DNA of 64,000 nucleotides from Ignavibacteria bacterium (GTDB lineage: Bacteria > Bacteroidota > Ignavibacteria > Kapaibacteriales > UBA2268), in assembly GCA_016844745.1 (NCBI GenBank), contig JAERMQ010000003.1, forward strand, positions 90,496 through 154,495. Reading direction: 5' to 3'. The translations under genes and the position numbers were made by a program. Shown here piece after piece: positions 1 through 9,192 of the stretch (position 1 is its first letter; each line of letters opens with the position of its first letter). The notes below the pieces were generated by a model. The model was not told the DNA's origin. It ran no database searches and saw only the letters and a list, made by a program, of their open reading frames with translations.

Positions 1-633
1 GGTGCAATCGATATTGAGGATATTTATTACGATGAAGAAACAGTCTCTTTACGTCCTAAGGTTTTCGAACCGAAGTTTCTCGGATTTCTGCTTGTTGCTA
101 TTTTGATAACAGCAGGAGCAACATATTTTACATTAAATAAACTACTTTTTATGCCGCCTTTCGATTGGATGTCTTTCCAGTCGAGAGTAAATGCTCAATC
201 ATTATCGACATTTTTCCCGGATAAACACGGAATGCGTATGCCGCCTTCAGGAACGATTGCACGCGGTTTTATGCCATTCCCTTATGAAGGCGACCCGGAC
301 AAAGCCGGGAAAATGTTAGTTAATCCTATGACTAACACTCAGGAAAATATCGAGCAGGGAAGAAAACAATATGATATATTCTGCAGTCCATGCCACGACT
401 GGCATGGAACCGGAAATTCAAGACTGCGTGGTCAGTTCCCGAATCCCCCAAGTCTCCACTCCCAAAAAGTTCGTAATTGGAGCGACGGTATGATATATTA
501 TATTATTACGATGGGGCAGAATACAATGCCGTCTTATGCATACCAGGTTTCCCGTGAAGACCGGTGGGCTATTATTTTATATGTGCGTACTTTGCAAAGA
601 GCTATGAATGCTAAACCGGAGGATATAAAATGA
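1..633 (+). CDS. actE: Alternative complex III monoheme cytochrome c subunit ActE, 5' partial
   Basis: The frame is open from the first base of the window, so the true start lies upstream; 210 residues are visible. They begin with a short acidic stretch, then a membrane segment at about visible residues 25-47, then the periplasmic part. A conserved-looking segment ending GTIARG precedes one CSPCH haem c site (bases 382-396); a later GQNTMPSY supplies a plausible methionine ligand. Haem site, size and the following actF identify it as the monoheme cytochrome of the quinol:cytochrome c oxidoreductase known as alternative complex III. Known ActE proteins are often lipoproteins; here the N-terminus looks like a membrane anchor, but the true N-terminus is not in the window. 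It overlaps actF by 4 bp (ATGA). Confidence 0.85.
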   Translation, partial: GAIDIEDIYYDEETVSLRPKVFEPKFLGFLLVAILITAGATYFTLNKLLFMPPFDWMSFQSRVNAQSLSTFFPDKHGMRMPPSGTIARGFMPFPYEGDPDKAGKMLVNPMTNTQENIEQGRKQYDIFCSPCHDWHGTGNSRLRGQFPNPPSLHSQKVRNWSDGMIYYIITMGQNTMPSYAYQVSREDRWAIILYVRTLQRAMNAKPEDIK

Positions 634-1817
634 GTACTCAGGAATTTCAAGTTAATTATGAAAAGAAAGGACTGCCTTCGACCTGGCTGCGCAACGGCTT
701 AATCTTTCTTGTATTGGGTATTGGTTTATCCGCTGCGGCGTATTTCATTGAACCACAAAGAGCACTAATCAACGGAGTTGTTGCATATATGTTCGTTTTT
801 GGATGTGGCATAGCTTCATTGTTTTTAATTGCTCTGGAATATATTGTCGGCGCAGTTTGGAGTGTTCCTTTCAGACGTATCAGCGAGTTTTTGGCAGCTC
901 TTTTATTTATTGCACCTGTACTTGCACTGCCTGCATTTTTCAATTTCCATCAGGTTTTCCATTGGAGCGCTCCGGAAGCCGCTTCGGATGCAATTCTCAA
1001 AGCAAAAGCGCCTTATCTGAACGTAAGCTTTTTCGTTATTCGTTTTATTGGAATATTTATCATTTCCTGGCTCTTTTACTTTTTTATAATAAGAAATTCA
1101 AGGAAACAGGATGTGTCAAGAGAGCAGTTCCTTACAAAGCGGAATATAACTCTATCAGGCGCATTTATACCGGTTTTTGCAATTTTGATTTCGATTATGT
1201 CATTGGATTGGCTAATGAGTCTCGAGCCGCATTGGTTTTCGACAATTTTCTGCGTGTACTATTTTGCAGGCTCATTATTAGCAGCCATTGCAGCTCTGAC
1301 ATTTATTGTTGTTTCTTTGAACGAGCGCGGTTATTTAATTAAAGGTTTGACTGAAGACCATTATTACAGTCTTGGCGGATTAATGTTTGCCTTTACAAAT
1401 TTCTGGGCATATATTGCTTTCAGTCAGTTTCTTCTGATATGGTACGCTAATTTGCCGGAAGAGAATTTCTGGTTCATTAACCGAATGAATGATACTTGGT
1501 CTTATATTTCGGTTGGTTTGATTGTACTGAAATTTGTAATGCCTTATGCTTTACTTGCTTCGCAGCCATCGAAGATGAATCCGGGAAGATTAAAACTTGC
1601 AGCTTTCTGGATATTAGGCGCTCAATATTATGATTTATTCTGGCTGGCAATCCCGAATTATTACAAGACGGGACCTGCCTTGCATTGGACTGATTTCGGA
1701 TTTCCATTATTGGCAATTGGTGTGATTATGACGGTATTTTGCATTGTAGCACGCGGCAAGAATCTCGTCCCGATTGGCGACCCCAAACTTAAGCGGAGTA
1801 TGGATTTTCATTTGTAA
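630..1817 (+). CDS. actF: Alternative complex III integral membrane subunit ActF
   Basis: The 395-residue protein is almost entirely hydrophobic, with about ten predicted membrane helices, the usual layout of the ActF quinol:cytochrome c oxidoreductase subunit. Features seen include SLDWLMSLEPHWFSTIF near residue 190, a pattern typical of ActF, and a conserved YYSLGGLMFAFTNFWAYIAFSQ-type stretch near residue 245. In the complex, ActF is a membrane subunit next to the NrfD-like ActC and contributes to the membrane arm. The start ATG overlaps the actE stop, so the genes are translationally coupled. It is the last recognisable core subunit; the next two genes are unrelated to respiration. Confidence 0.9.
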   Translation: MSTQEFQVNYEKKGLPSTWLRNGLIFLVLGIGLSAAAYFIEPQRALINGVVAYMFVFGCGIASLFLIALEYIVGAVWSVPFRRISEFLAALLFIAPVLALPAFFNFHQVFHWSAPEAASDAILKAKAPYLNVSFFVIRFIGIFIISWLFYFFIIRNSRKQDVSREQFLTKRNITLSGAFIPVFAILISIMSLDWLMSLEPHWFSTIFCVYYFAGSLLAAIAALTFIVVSLNERGYLIKGLTEDHYYSLGGLMFAFTNFWAYIAFSQFLLIWYANLPEENFWFINRMNDTWSYISVGLIVLKFVMPYALLASQPSKMNPGRLKLAAFWILGAQYYDLFWLAIPNYYKTGPALHWTDFGFPLLAIGVIMTVFCIVARGKNLVPIGDPKLKRSMDFHL

Positions 1818-1844
1818 GAAGAATAATTCCGGAATATTTTTTTT

Positions 1845-2249
1845 ATGACAACAGAAAATAAATGGCAATTTAGATTTCAAAATTTTGAAAAAGCATTTCG
1901 AAAATTATCGGATATTGCCATTATAGAACAATTGAATGAAACTGAGAAAATGGCTCTTATTCAAGCATTTGAATTTACTTTTGAATTGGCATGGAAAACT
2001 TTAAAGGATTATTTAACAGAAAACGGCTTTGTTGTTGCAAGCCCGAAAGAGACTATCAGACAAGGTTATCAAAGTGGTTATATTAAAGATGGCGTTCTTT
2101 GGATGGAAGCTATTAAAGTTAGGAATGAATCAACTCATGCCTATAATGATGAAATTTTAGATTCTTCTACCGATTTTATTTTAAATAAATTTTATCCGGC
2201 AATTAAATGTTTTAACGAAGATTTTAAAAAGAAAATCGAAATTACATGA
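1845..2249 (+). CDS. HEPN-fold nucleotidyltransferase substrate-binding protein (HI0074/HepT-like)
   Basis: This 134-residue helical protein resembles the HI0074 family (nucleotidyltransferase substrate-binding, HEPN fold). The sequence KVRNESTHAY contains R93, H98 and Y100, an exact RX4HXY motif. In characterised HepT toxins this motif forms the RNase site, and its tyrosine is AMPylated by the MntA antitoxin. The gene starts 27 bp after actF and overlaps the next gene by 4 bp (ATGA), the usual toxin-antitoxin coupling. Toxicity is inferred from motif and pairing; some HI0074 homologues have no proven toxin role. Its place inside the respiratory gene cluster is unusual. Confidence 0.8.
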   Translation: MTTENKWQFRFQNFEKAFRKLSDIAIIEQLNETEKMALIQAFEFTFELAWKTLKDYLTENGFVVASPKETIRQGYQSGYIKDGVLWMEAIKVRNESTHAYNDEILDSSTDFILNKFYPAIKCFNEDFKKKIEIT

Positions 2250-2557
2250 GCTTTGGATTAGAAGATAATCAACTGCAGGAAATTCGCAGTATATTAGCAC
2301 GATTCAACGAAATCGAATCCGCAGTTATTTTCGGTTCGAGGGCAGAAGGAAGCAATCGGGAAGCATCTGATGTAGATATCGCTGTTAAAGGTTCGCGAAT
2401 TACATATTCGATTACTCTGGAAATCAAGGATTCTTTCGAAGAAAGCTATCTACCTTACTTCTTCGATGTTGTCGATTACTTTAATTTGAAAAATGATAAA
2501 TTGAAAGGTAGAATCGACAAATATGGACAGGTTCTTTATATAAACTCAAATACTTAA
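2246..2557 (+). CDS. MNT-type minimal nucleotidyltransferase (MntA-like antitoxin)
   Basis: The 103-residue protein carries a polymerase-beta-type nucleotidyltransferase core: VIFGSRAEGSNREASDVDIAV fits the GSX10DXD pattern, with G30-S31 and metal-binding D42 and D44. This is the active site used by MntA to transfer AMP to its partner HEPN toxin. The upstream partner has a matching RX4HXY tyrosine, so substrate and enzyme motifs are both intact. The two genes overlap by 4 bp and should be co-translated. Immediately downstream is a long inverted repeat that may end this small unit. The antitoxin role is inferred from family knowledge. Confidence 0.82.
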   Translation: MSFGLEDNQLQEIRSILARFNEIESAVIFGSRAEGSNREASDVDIAVKGSRITYSITLEIKDSFEESYLPYFFDVVDYFNLKNDKLKGRIDKYGQVLYINSNT

Positions 2558-2566
2558 TATTAATGG

Positions 2567-2648
2567 AAAAAACACACCCCTTAATCCCCTCTCAAGAGGG
2601 GAAAAATAAAATTCCCCTCATGAGAGGGGATTAAAAGGTGTGTTTTTT
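2567..2648. repeat. Long inverted repeat after the HEPN/MNT pair
   Basis: The outer arms AAAAAACACACC / GGTGTGTTTTTT (2567-2578, 2637-2648) are perfectly complementary and continue, after a 2-bp mismatch, into TTAATCCCCTCT / AGAGGGGATTAA (2581-2592, 2623-2634). The centre holds further CCCCTC/GAGGGG complements. On the plus strand the arm ends in a T-run, so it could act as a terminator in either direction. It lies between the MNT gene and the cytochrome c gene. Confidence 0.85.
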
Positions 2649-2705
2649 TAAAATAAATAATAAAATGAAATAAAAAATTTAATATCAATAAAATAAAGAA
2701 AAAAA

Positions 2706-3653
2706 ATGCCTGAGAAAAAATATCAAGACGAAATCGACTTCCGGGAAGTCCTGCGTTCGCCTTCAAGGTGGAAAGGGGCAATCTTCATTATAGTTATTGC
2801 CCTTATCATTACAGGCGGCGAAATATACCTGAAAAATATTGATAAAATATTCGAGAACCGCATCCCGCCTCGCATCGGACCTGATACCCTCATGTTTAAT
2901 GAAATCGAGATGATGAAGGGTGTACATACTCCGGGGCAAAATATTGAAGATTTGGCAAAACCTACACCTGAAATAATTGAAAAAGGCAAACAACTTTATG
3001 CATCAACGTGTGCTTCGTGCCATGGCGCAGAAGGAAAAGGAGATGGAACCGCCGGAACATCATTGAATCCCAAACCGCGTAATTTTCATTCGAAAGAAGG
3101 ATGGAAAAACGGCATGGAGTTATCGAATTTATTCAGGACGGTTAATGATGGAATTCAGGGTTCGTCAATGGTAGCTTATGAATATATTCCCTTTACGGAT
3201 AGGTTTGCAATGATTCACTATATTCGTTCGCTTGCACCGGACTACCCGGCTCCTACACCGGCTGAATTAGCCAAGATGGAACAAACTTATAGATTTTCCG
3301 AAGGTACTACAACACCAAATAAAATTCCGGTATCTATTGCAATAGAAAACCTGGCAACTGAGAGTAAAAAAGATGTTGATACTATTTCTTCGGTTTTTGC
3401 GAAACTCTCGATGGACAGCACCTCTGAGGCGATTACTTTGATTAACAAGATTGCCTCTGATAAGAAAACATTGCTCAATTCGCTCAATAATATTAAACCT
3501 TCGAATTGGAATCATGATTATTTCTCAGAGTTTTTAATTTCTGCAAGTCGCGAAAACGGCTTGAAACCTGCGGCTTCCAATTTAAAGCCGGAACAAATTA
3601 GAAAGCTCTATGATTATTTTTCCCAGAACGGATATTATTTGAGTAGGCAGTAA
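2706..3653 (+). CDS. Membrane-anchored monoheme cytochrome c
   Basis: The 315-residue protein has an N-terminal membrane segment (about residues 22-38), leaving the rest in the periplasm. One haem c site, CASCH (C102, C105, H106), is followed by a typical GxGDG loop and a methionine ligand candidate in GIQGSSMVAY. The cytochrome domain ends near residue 185; about 130 further residues are polar and helical, and I do not recognise them. It is probably an electron carrier or extra subunit of the alternative complex III operon, from which it is separated by the HEPN/MNT pair and an inverted repeat. The ATG at 2706 is preceded by A-rich sequence with no clear Shine-Dalgarno site. Confidence 0.85.
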   Translation: MPEKKYQDEIDFREVLRSPSRWKGAIFIIVIALIITGGEIYLKNIDKIFENRIPPRIGPDTLMFNEIEMMKGVHTPGQNIEDLAKPTPEIIEKGKQLYASTCASCHGAEGKGDGTAGTSLNPKPRNFHSKEGWKNGMELSNLFRTVNDGIQGSSMVAYEYIPFTDRFAMIHYIRSLAPDYPAPTPAELAKMEQTYRFSEGTTTPNKIPVSIAIENLATESKKDVDTISSVFAKLSMDSTSEAITLINKIASDKKTLLNSLNNIKPSNWNHDYFSEFLISASRENGLKPAASNLKPEQIRKLYDYFSQNGYYLSRQ

Positions 3654-3662
3654 TAAAAAATA

Positions 3663-3737
3663 AATGTTATCCCTGCGAATGCAGGAATCCCCTCCTATGA
3701 GTGAAAAATGTCATTCCTGCGAATGCAGGAATCCCCT
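3663..3737. repeat. Two tandem half-copies of a palindromic repeat
   Basis: The core CCTGCGAATGCAGGAATCCCCT occurs twice in direct orientation (around 3672 and 3716). Each core is itself a hairpin (CCTGC/GCAGG). It belongs to the same broad family as the other GTCATTC-type elements in the window and sits downstream of the cytochrome gene. Confidence 0.75.
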
Positions 3738-3792
3738 TACTGTAGCGGCTCTGTAGTTACAATATTCTTTCACTTGACTTTATGATAATATT

Positions 3793-3823
3793 TTTGTAGA
3801 TTTGTTTTTGATTATTAATTTTG
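3793..3823 (+). promoter_or_regulatory. Bacteroidota-type promoter candidate
   Basis: TTTG (3793-3796) and TAATTTTG (3816-3823) are 19 bp apart, matching the Bacteroidota -33/-7 consensus TTTG-N19-TAnnTTTG. It lies just ahead of an AAGGAAAAG ribosome-binding-like sequence and the nuclease-helicase locus. Confidence 0.55.
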
Positions 3824-3840
3824 AATCATAAGGAAAAGAT

Positions 3841-3918
3841 ATGCCTGATGATCACTTAATTTATAAACGCCAAGCAAAACAATTTTTCTTACTGTCTAAA
3901 TTCTTTCATTGTTTATAA
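3841..3918 (+). CDS. Possible short leader ORF (25 aa)
   Basis: ATG at 3841 follows AAGGAAAAG at a good ribosome-binding distance and opens a 25-codon frame ending TAA at 3916-3918. The peptide is basic and hydrophobic (MPDDHLIYKRQAKQFF...). It sits between a good promoter candidate and the nuclease-helicase start, so it may be a leader peptide, a remnant of an older gene, or chance. I recognise no homology. Confidence 0.25.
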   Translation: MPDDHLIYKRQAKQFFLLSKFFHCL

Positions 3919-3935
3919 TTATTTAGGAATTTAAT

Positions 3936-5830
3936 ATGGCTGAAATGATACCCGAATCCATTAATTCAGTTTCGCTGACTACTGCCACACCTGGTGAAAA
4001 AAAATCTTTAGAATATTTCAAGATGCTTTAAGACCAGACGAAGACTATATTGTATGGTTTGAACCTCGTGTTTTAGAAAGATATACTGATTTTATAATTT
4101 GGTCTCAGAAGTATGGATTATTTGTTATTGAGGTCAAAGACTGGTTATTCAAACAAATTACTAAATTCGATCCAATTTATTTTGAAGGTAATTTTTATGA
4201 TAATGTTACAAAAGGACATAAAAATCCATTAGCTACGGCAAGAGAAGCTCATAATAGAATTAAAGATGTTTTAAAAAAAATACCCCAACTACTTAATAAA
4301 GATGGGCAATATGCTAATCAAATCAAATTTCCTATTGGTTATGCAGTTATCTATACAAATATTACCCGAAAAGAATTTGAAGAAAATGGATTAATTAATA
4401 ATCAAATATGTGGAAATAATCAAGTATTATTTTCTGATGATTTTAAATTTGATACTGAAGACTCTGTAAGAAGAAGAGAATTTGAGTCGAAATTTAGAAA
4501 AATCATTCAAACAAATATTAATTTTTATTTTGATCCTTTAAACTATGATGAACTAAAAGCCCTCCGTTTTGTAATTTTTCCTGAAATTAGAGTTAATACT
4601 GAACGAATTAGAAGATTGAGAACTGTAGAAGACGAAGAGAAAATGAAAGCATTGGATCTGGAGCAAGAAAGAACTGCAAAGAGTTTAGGTGAAGGTCACA
4701 GGATTTTAAAGGGTGTTGTTGGTAGTGGTAAGTCTTTAGTATTGTCGTGCAGAGCAAAATATTTGAAGCAATTAAATCCAAGTTGGAAAATATTAATTGT
4801 TTGTTATAATATCTCTTTAAGAAATTATCTAAGTAGTCTAATTAAATTTTCTGGTAACGATGCTTCACTTGAAGGAATATCTGTAAATCATTTTCATGGT
4901 TTAGTTAAAGAATTAACTGGGGTCAATTTATCAAAATTAGATGATGAAAATTCTAGTGATTATGATAAAAGAGTTGGTGACATCCTGAAGGGGAAGATTG
5001 CTGAAGGAGTGGTAAGAAAGGGTCAATATGATGCCATTCTTGTTGATGAAGGTCAAGACTTTACAATTGAATGGATGCAGGGTTTATCATTACTTCTAAA
5101 TGATAAAAGCGATAGCTTGCTTTTTTGCTATGACCCAGCTCAAAATGTGTTCAATAAACCTAAACCAATTTGGAAAGAAGCAGGATTTAAAGTACAAGGA
5201 AGGAGACCAACACTATTAAAAAAGAGTTATAGAAATACGGTTGAACTTTTATCAATAGCCAGAATTTTTAATAAAATGGAAAATGTAAAAACACAGGAAG
5301 ATGAAAATACTATTGATAATAAATTATTTCCAGAACTTGCAACAGATAGACATGGTGAAATACCACAATTAATTAAATCAGCTAGTCTTGAGGATATTTG
5401 TAAAAATATAATTTATCAAATTAAAAATTTAAAAGTGAATAGTAATATTCAAAATATGGATATCGGAATATTGTATGAGGGTGCTTTATTCAATGTTTCA
5501 GATTTGTTAAAGAATCAATATAATCTTAATGATTTTGATATTGATTTTTATATCATAAAATCTAATGATAGGAATTCAAAACTTAATTTAGATATATCCA
5601 AAAATACAATAAAAGTAATGCCAATTGAATCATGTAAGGGGTTGGAATTTAAAATAGTATTTTTTATTGGAATAGATGAGATGCCCAGATCTTATAGAGA
5701 TCCTGATTCAGAAAGGAGTTTGGCATTTGTTGCAATGACTAGAGCTCAGGATAAACTTTACATATATTATCAGCATGTGAATGAATTTGTAAAAGATTTA
5801 AAAGAAGCAATAAATAATTTTTCTAATTAG
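3936..5830 (+). pseudogene. NERD nuclease / SF1 helicase, broken by a -1 frameshift
   Basis: ATG at 3936 encodes about 22 residues and then reaches an A8 run (3997-4004). Without a shift it stops a few codons later; with one extra A, or a -1 slip, the frame stays open to 5830, giving about 631 residues. The first third matches a NERD (nuclease-related) domain: D (4088) and E-V-K (4130-4138) form a PD-(D/E)xK-type site. The rest is a UvrD-like SF1 helicase: Walker A GVVGSGKS (4712-4735), DEGQD, then KKSYRNT, SCKGLEFK and VAMTRAQDKLYI for the later motifs. Such nuclease-helicase fusions often act in DNA repair or phage defence; defence is only an inference here. The shift could be an assembly error, a real mutation or programmed slippage. 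Without it, translation could begin only at TTG 4616, giving 404 residues of helicase alone. Confidence 0.8.
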
Positions 5831-6212
5831 TTATTTTGGTATTAATGGAAACCTTTTCCCGAGTGTTAGAAGAAACTCATTCTCTATTTGAAACCGCTTA
5901 AGATGGGGATTTCTGAATTCTCACTAATGAATAGTAAATAAAAAATAATTAATTAAAACCATATTTATCAACAATCAACCCCTGTAGAAAATTGCTGGCA
6001 ACATCCGACCAACCTAATACCTAATTTTTAATGAAACAGGAAAAATAAGGTTAATGGGGGGCTGAATTTGTTTTCTACTGAAGTTAATGGTTTGAATAAG
6101 GTTTATTATTTATTTTATCACTGAATACCATCATGAATACTGGATTCTTCACTTCGTTCAGAATGACATTCTGTTTGCCTATTAATAATTCCTCAAATAA
6201 CTAAATTGAATA
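5831..6212. other. Intergenic region between the helicase and nagZ
   Basis: This 382-bp stretch lies between convergent genes and holds no convincing gene. It contains one half-copy of the GTCATTC palindromic repeat (6141-6173) and a C-rich/G-rich pair of segments (CAACCCC near 5977, GGGGGG near 6055) that could fold weakly. I see no clear terminator. Confidence 0.5.
6141..6173. repeat. Solo half of a GTCATTC palindromic repeat
   Basis: TGGATTCTTCACTTCGTTCA and the following GAATGACA are identical to the right arm of the full element at 60364-60435, but no left arm is present nearby. Confidence 0.75.
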
Positions 6213-7256
6213 TTATAAGGTTACTTTCAATTTCATTATTCTATGATAAGACTCCTCAATTCTTTCAATTGTTATCTTTCCTTCATCAATCAGCCTCTTC
6301 ATTATTCCATGCGCCTTTTCAGCTATGTTCTCATCATAAATACTATTATTGGCAAAAACGAGTACGTCAACCCCGGCTGTAATCGCCCGCTCAATGGCAA
6401 GTTCAATTGAAAAGTGTGATGATATTGCTTTCATATTCATATCATCGGAAAAGACGACACCCTCGAATCCAAGCTGCTTACGAAGTATTCCACCGATTAT
6501 TTTTTCCGATAATGTTGCCGGATAATCAGGGTCCAATTTCGAATTAAAAATATGCGCTGTCATTACGCAATCTAATTTCCCGGAGGCAATTAGCGCTATA
6601 TATGGCTCCAACTCTCGCTCTGTCCAGGTATCGGTAACATCAGCAATACCGAAATGAGTATCTGTTTTTGCGCTTCCATGTCCGGGGAAATGCTTCGGAA
6701 CGCAGGCTATTTTATACCTTCTATGCTCATCGATAAAAATTGAGGAGTGTTTTATTACCATTTCAGGTTCGGATGAAAAGCTCCTTTCAAGTTTGCCGAT
6801 TACAGGACAATCGGGATTAATATTCAAATCGACAACCGGTGCAAAATTCAAATTGAATCCCGCATAATATAAAGCTCTCGCTATTATTGATGAATGATTA
6901 ACGGTAAGTTTAATCGAATTATAGTCGCCTATTCCTTGTTGTGAAATAGTAGCAGGGTAGCCGTATTCCCCTCTTAACCGGCAAACCTTGCCGCCTTCCT
7001 GGTCAACTGAAATAAACAACTTCGTCTTGGAAAAACGTTTCAAAGATTCATTTAAAACCTCGACTTGGTCAAACCTTTCAAAATTGCGCAGGTCTGTTCC
7101 AAGCTCTACATCCTTATCGAATAATATCACACCACCAATAATACCGCGCTGAATATCTTTAACAATAGGACTTGTTTCATCAACCTGCACGCCGCGGAAT
7201 CCGACAAGCAACATTTGTCCTAACATTTCATCGAGAGGGGGGAAGTGTATTTTCAT
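6213..7256 (-). CDS. nagZ: Beta-N-acetylhexosaminidase, GH3 family (NagZ-like)
   Basis: The 347-residue protein is a glycoside hydrolase family 3 TIM barrel. KHFPGHG (188-194), the Asp-His dyad D199-x-H201 and the nucleophile D271 in SDDMNMK are the diagnostic NagZ features. NagZ removes N-acetylglucosamine from muropeptides during cell-wall recycling; no signal peptide is visible, which suits a cytoplasmic enzyme. I chose ATG at 7254-7256 because an in-frame ATG at 7296-7298 lies inside the adjoining perfect palindrome and would add 14 unconserved residues. It is downstream of lysS on the same strand, with the palindrome between them. Confidence 0.9.
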   Translation of the reverse strand: MKIHFPPLDEMLGQMLLVGFRGVQVDETSPIVKDIQRGIIGGVILFDKDVELGTDLRNFERFDQVEVLNESLKRFSKTKLFISVDQEGGKVCRLRGEYGYPATISQQGIGDYNSIKLTVNHSSIIARALYYAGFNLNFAPVVDLNINPDCPVIGKLERSFSSEPEMVIKHSSIFIDEHRRYKIACVPKHFPGHGSAKTDTHFGIADVTDTWTERELEPYIALIASGKLDCVMTAHIFNSKLDPDYPATLSEKIIGGILRKQLGFEGVVFSDDMNMKAISSHFSIELAIERAITAGVDVLVFANNSIYDENIAEKAHGIMKRLIDEGKITIERIEESYHRIMKLKVTL

Positions 7257-7287
7257 GGCTATTCTAAAATAATATAAATGTAAATCC

Positions 7288-7374
7288 TTTTTTACCACCC
7301 CCTACCCCCTCCTAAAATAGGAGGGGAAATTATTTCCCCTCCTATTTTAGGAGGGGGTAGGGGGTGGTAAAAAA
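7288..7374. repeat. 87-bp perfect palindrome between lysS and nagZ
   Basis: Arms of 43 bp (7288-7330 and 7332-7374) are exact reverse complements around a single base at 7331. The inner segment CCCCTCCTAAAATAGGAGGGG is palindromic on its own. Each arm starts or ends with a T6/A6 run, so either strand could form a terminator-like hairpin. Confidence 0.95.
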
Positions 7375-7382
7375 GTGTTAAA

Positions 7383-8885
7383 TCAACCTTCCGGCTTCAT
7401 TTGCGGGAAGAATAATACATCCCTGATTGATGTTTCACCTGTAAACAGCATCGTTAAACGGTCGATACCGATTCCCAAACCTGCGGTAGGCGGCATTCCA
7501 ACTTCAATTGCATAAAGGAAATCTTCGTCTAATGTCATTGCCTCTTCGTCTCCTGCGGCACGGTTGCGGGATTGCTCTTCCAGACGCTGCCGCTGGTCAC
7601 GCGGGTCGTTCAATTCCGAAAATGCATTTGCTATTTCTGTGCCTGCTATAAACAATTCAAATCTTTCTACTAATCCTTCGTCGGTGCGGTGTTTTTTGGC
7701 AAGCGGAGACATTTCGAGTGGATAATCAATTACGAATGTCGGCTGAATCAGGTTTGGCTCTACCTTCTGGGAAAATATCTCATCCAATAGTTTCATGGAA
7801 TTAGACTGTGGGTCAACTTCAATATTTATCTTTTGGGAAATTGCCGAAAGTTCTTCACGGCTTTTTCCAAACAGGTCTTCACCTGTATATTCCCTGAATA
7901 AATCGAACATTTTTGCACGGCGGAATGGCTTCTGAACGTCGATTTTTGTTTCTCCGACAGACATTTGCTTTGTTCCCAGCGAATCAGCTATAGCACAGAT
8001 CAAATCCTCCACCATTTCCATCATCCAGATATAATCCTTGTATGCGACGTAAATCTCCATCATCGTAAATTCAGGATTATGCTTCTTATCCATGCCTTCG
8101 TTTCGGAAGTTTTTACTGATTTCATAAACACCTTCGAAGCCGCCAACAATCAGTCGTTTCAAATAAAGTTCGATTGCGATTCGGAGATATAAATCCACAT
8201 CCAAAGCATTGTGATGAGTTATGAAAGGTCGTGCAGAAGCGCCGCCGTAAAGTGGTTGTAGAATTGGAGTTTCAACTTCGAGCCAGCCCTGCTCATCGAA
8301 GAACCGGCGCATTGTGGTGATAATTTTTGAGCGCTTCTGAAATGTTTCCTTGATTTCAGGATTTACAATTAAATCGATATATCTCTTGCGGTAGCGCTGC
8401 TCTTTATCTGCAAAAGCGTCGTGAACGATTTTATTGCCTTCTTCATCGACTTCCTCTTTCGCAGTAGGAAGTACCCTAAGCGATTTGCAAAGGATTTCCA
8501 CAGAGTGAGAATGAACGGAGATTTCACCCATTCTTGTACGAAAAACAAATCCTTTAACTCCGATAATATCGCCAATATCTAATAATTTTAAATTTTCATA
8601 GAAATCAACCAAATCATCCCTTTTAAAGTAAATCTGCAATCTTCCGGCTTTATCCTGCAAATGTGCAAAGGTAGCCTTTCCCATACGGCGGATACTCATT
8701 ATCCTGCCGGCTATTGCAACGTTAGATAGCGGGGATGGGTCTTCGTCCTGAAAGGTTGAAAGAATTTCTCCGGTATTGTGGGTTAAATCATAAGAATAAG
8801 GATAAGGATTAATTCCGGCTTGTTCCAGCAGCTCCAATTCCTCAATTCGTCTTAATTCCTGGTCATTTCTAAGATTATCACTCAT
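7383..8885 (-). CDS. lysS: Lysyl-tRNA synthetase, class II
   Basis: The 500-residue protein has the full class II LysRS layout: an N-terminal OB-fold anticodon-binding domain (about 55-170, [23 protein letters not shown]), class II motif 2 in [20 protein letters not shown] (about 260-280) and motif 3 in [13 protein letters not shown] near the C-terminus. It charges tRNA-Lys in the cytoplasm. Length is normal for the family. The start [11 protein letters not shown] is the only reasonable ATG. It is divergent from plsY across a 307-bp gap. A weak TATTTTTG -7-like element lies on the minus strand at 8926-8933, about 41 bp ahead of the start. Confidence 0.97.
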   Translation of the reverse strand: MSDNLRNDQELRRIEELELLEQAGINPYPYSYDLTHNTGEILSTFQDEDPSPLSNVAIAGRIMSIRRMGKATFAHLQDKAGRLQIYFKRDDLVDFYENLKLLDIGDIIGVKGFVFRTRMGEISVHSHSVEILCKSLRVLPTAKEEVDEEGNKIVHDAFADKEQRYRKRYIDLIVNPEIKETFQKRSKIITTMRRFFDEQGWLEVETPILQPLYGGASARPFITHHNALDVDLYLRIAIELYLKRLIVGGFEGVYEISKNFRNEGMDKKHNPEFTMMEIYVAYKDYIWMMEMVEDLICAIADSLGTKQMSVGETKIDVQKPFRRAKMFDLFREYTGEDLFGKSREELSAISQKINIEVDPQSNSMKLLDEIFSQKVEPNLIQPTFVIDYPLEMSPLAKKHRTDEGLVERFELFIAGTEIANAFSELNDPRDQRQRLEEQSRNRAAGDEEAMTLDEDFLYAIEVGMPPTAGLGIGIDRLTMLFTGETSIRDVLFFPQMKPEG

Positions 8886-9192
8886 ATTGATATTTAATAA
8901 TAAATAATACTAATTTGCAAAACTTCAAAAATAATAAATAATTGACTATAAACGTCATACACTACATCAGTACAAAAATTAACGGGTAGTAAATTTATAG
9001 CTTTAATACATTATTTCCTCTACATCCAAAGAATTTTCTTTGTTAATACTGAAATTATTTTTATTTTATATGAATTGTTTCTGCCAATTGATAAAATGGT
9101 ATGTCATAATTAATTTTGAATCCCGCAGTGGTATTAGGCTGAGGGATAGCAGGGTAAGTATTTAATTATTACTCACATAAATAAAAAAGAAG
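8886..9192. other. Divergent lysS-plsY intergenic region
   Basis: This 307-bp AT-rich region holds the promoters of both flanking genes. No ORF or recognisable RNA is seen. The stretch 9120-9175 downstream of the plsY promoter is richer in G and C and may be a short untranslated leader. Confidence 0.5.
9088..9118 (+). promoter_or_regulatory. Promoter candidate for plsY-gpsA
   Basis: TTG (9088-9090) and TAATTTTG (9111-9118) are 20 bp apart. The -7 element and the bases after it (TAATTTTGAATC) are identical to those of the promoter candidate at 3816, which supports a shared sigma-factor consensus. Confidence 0.5.
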
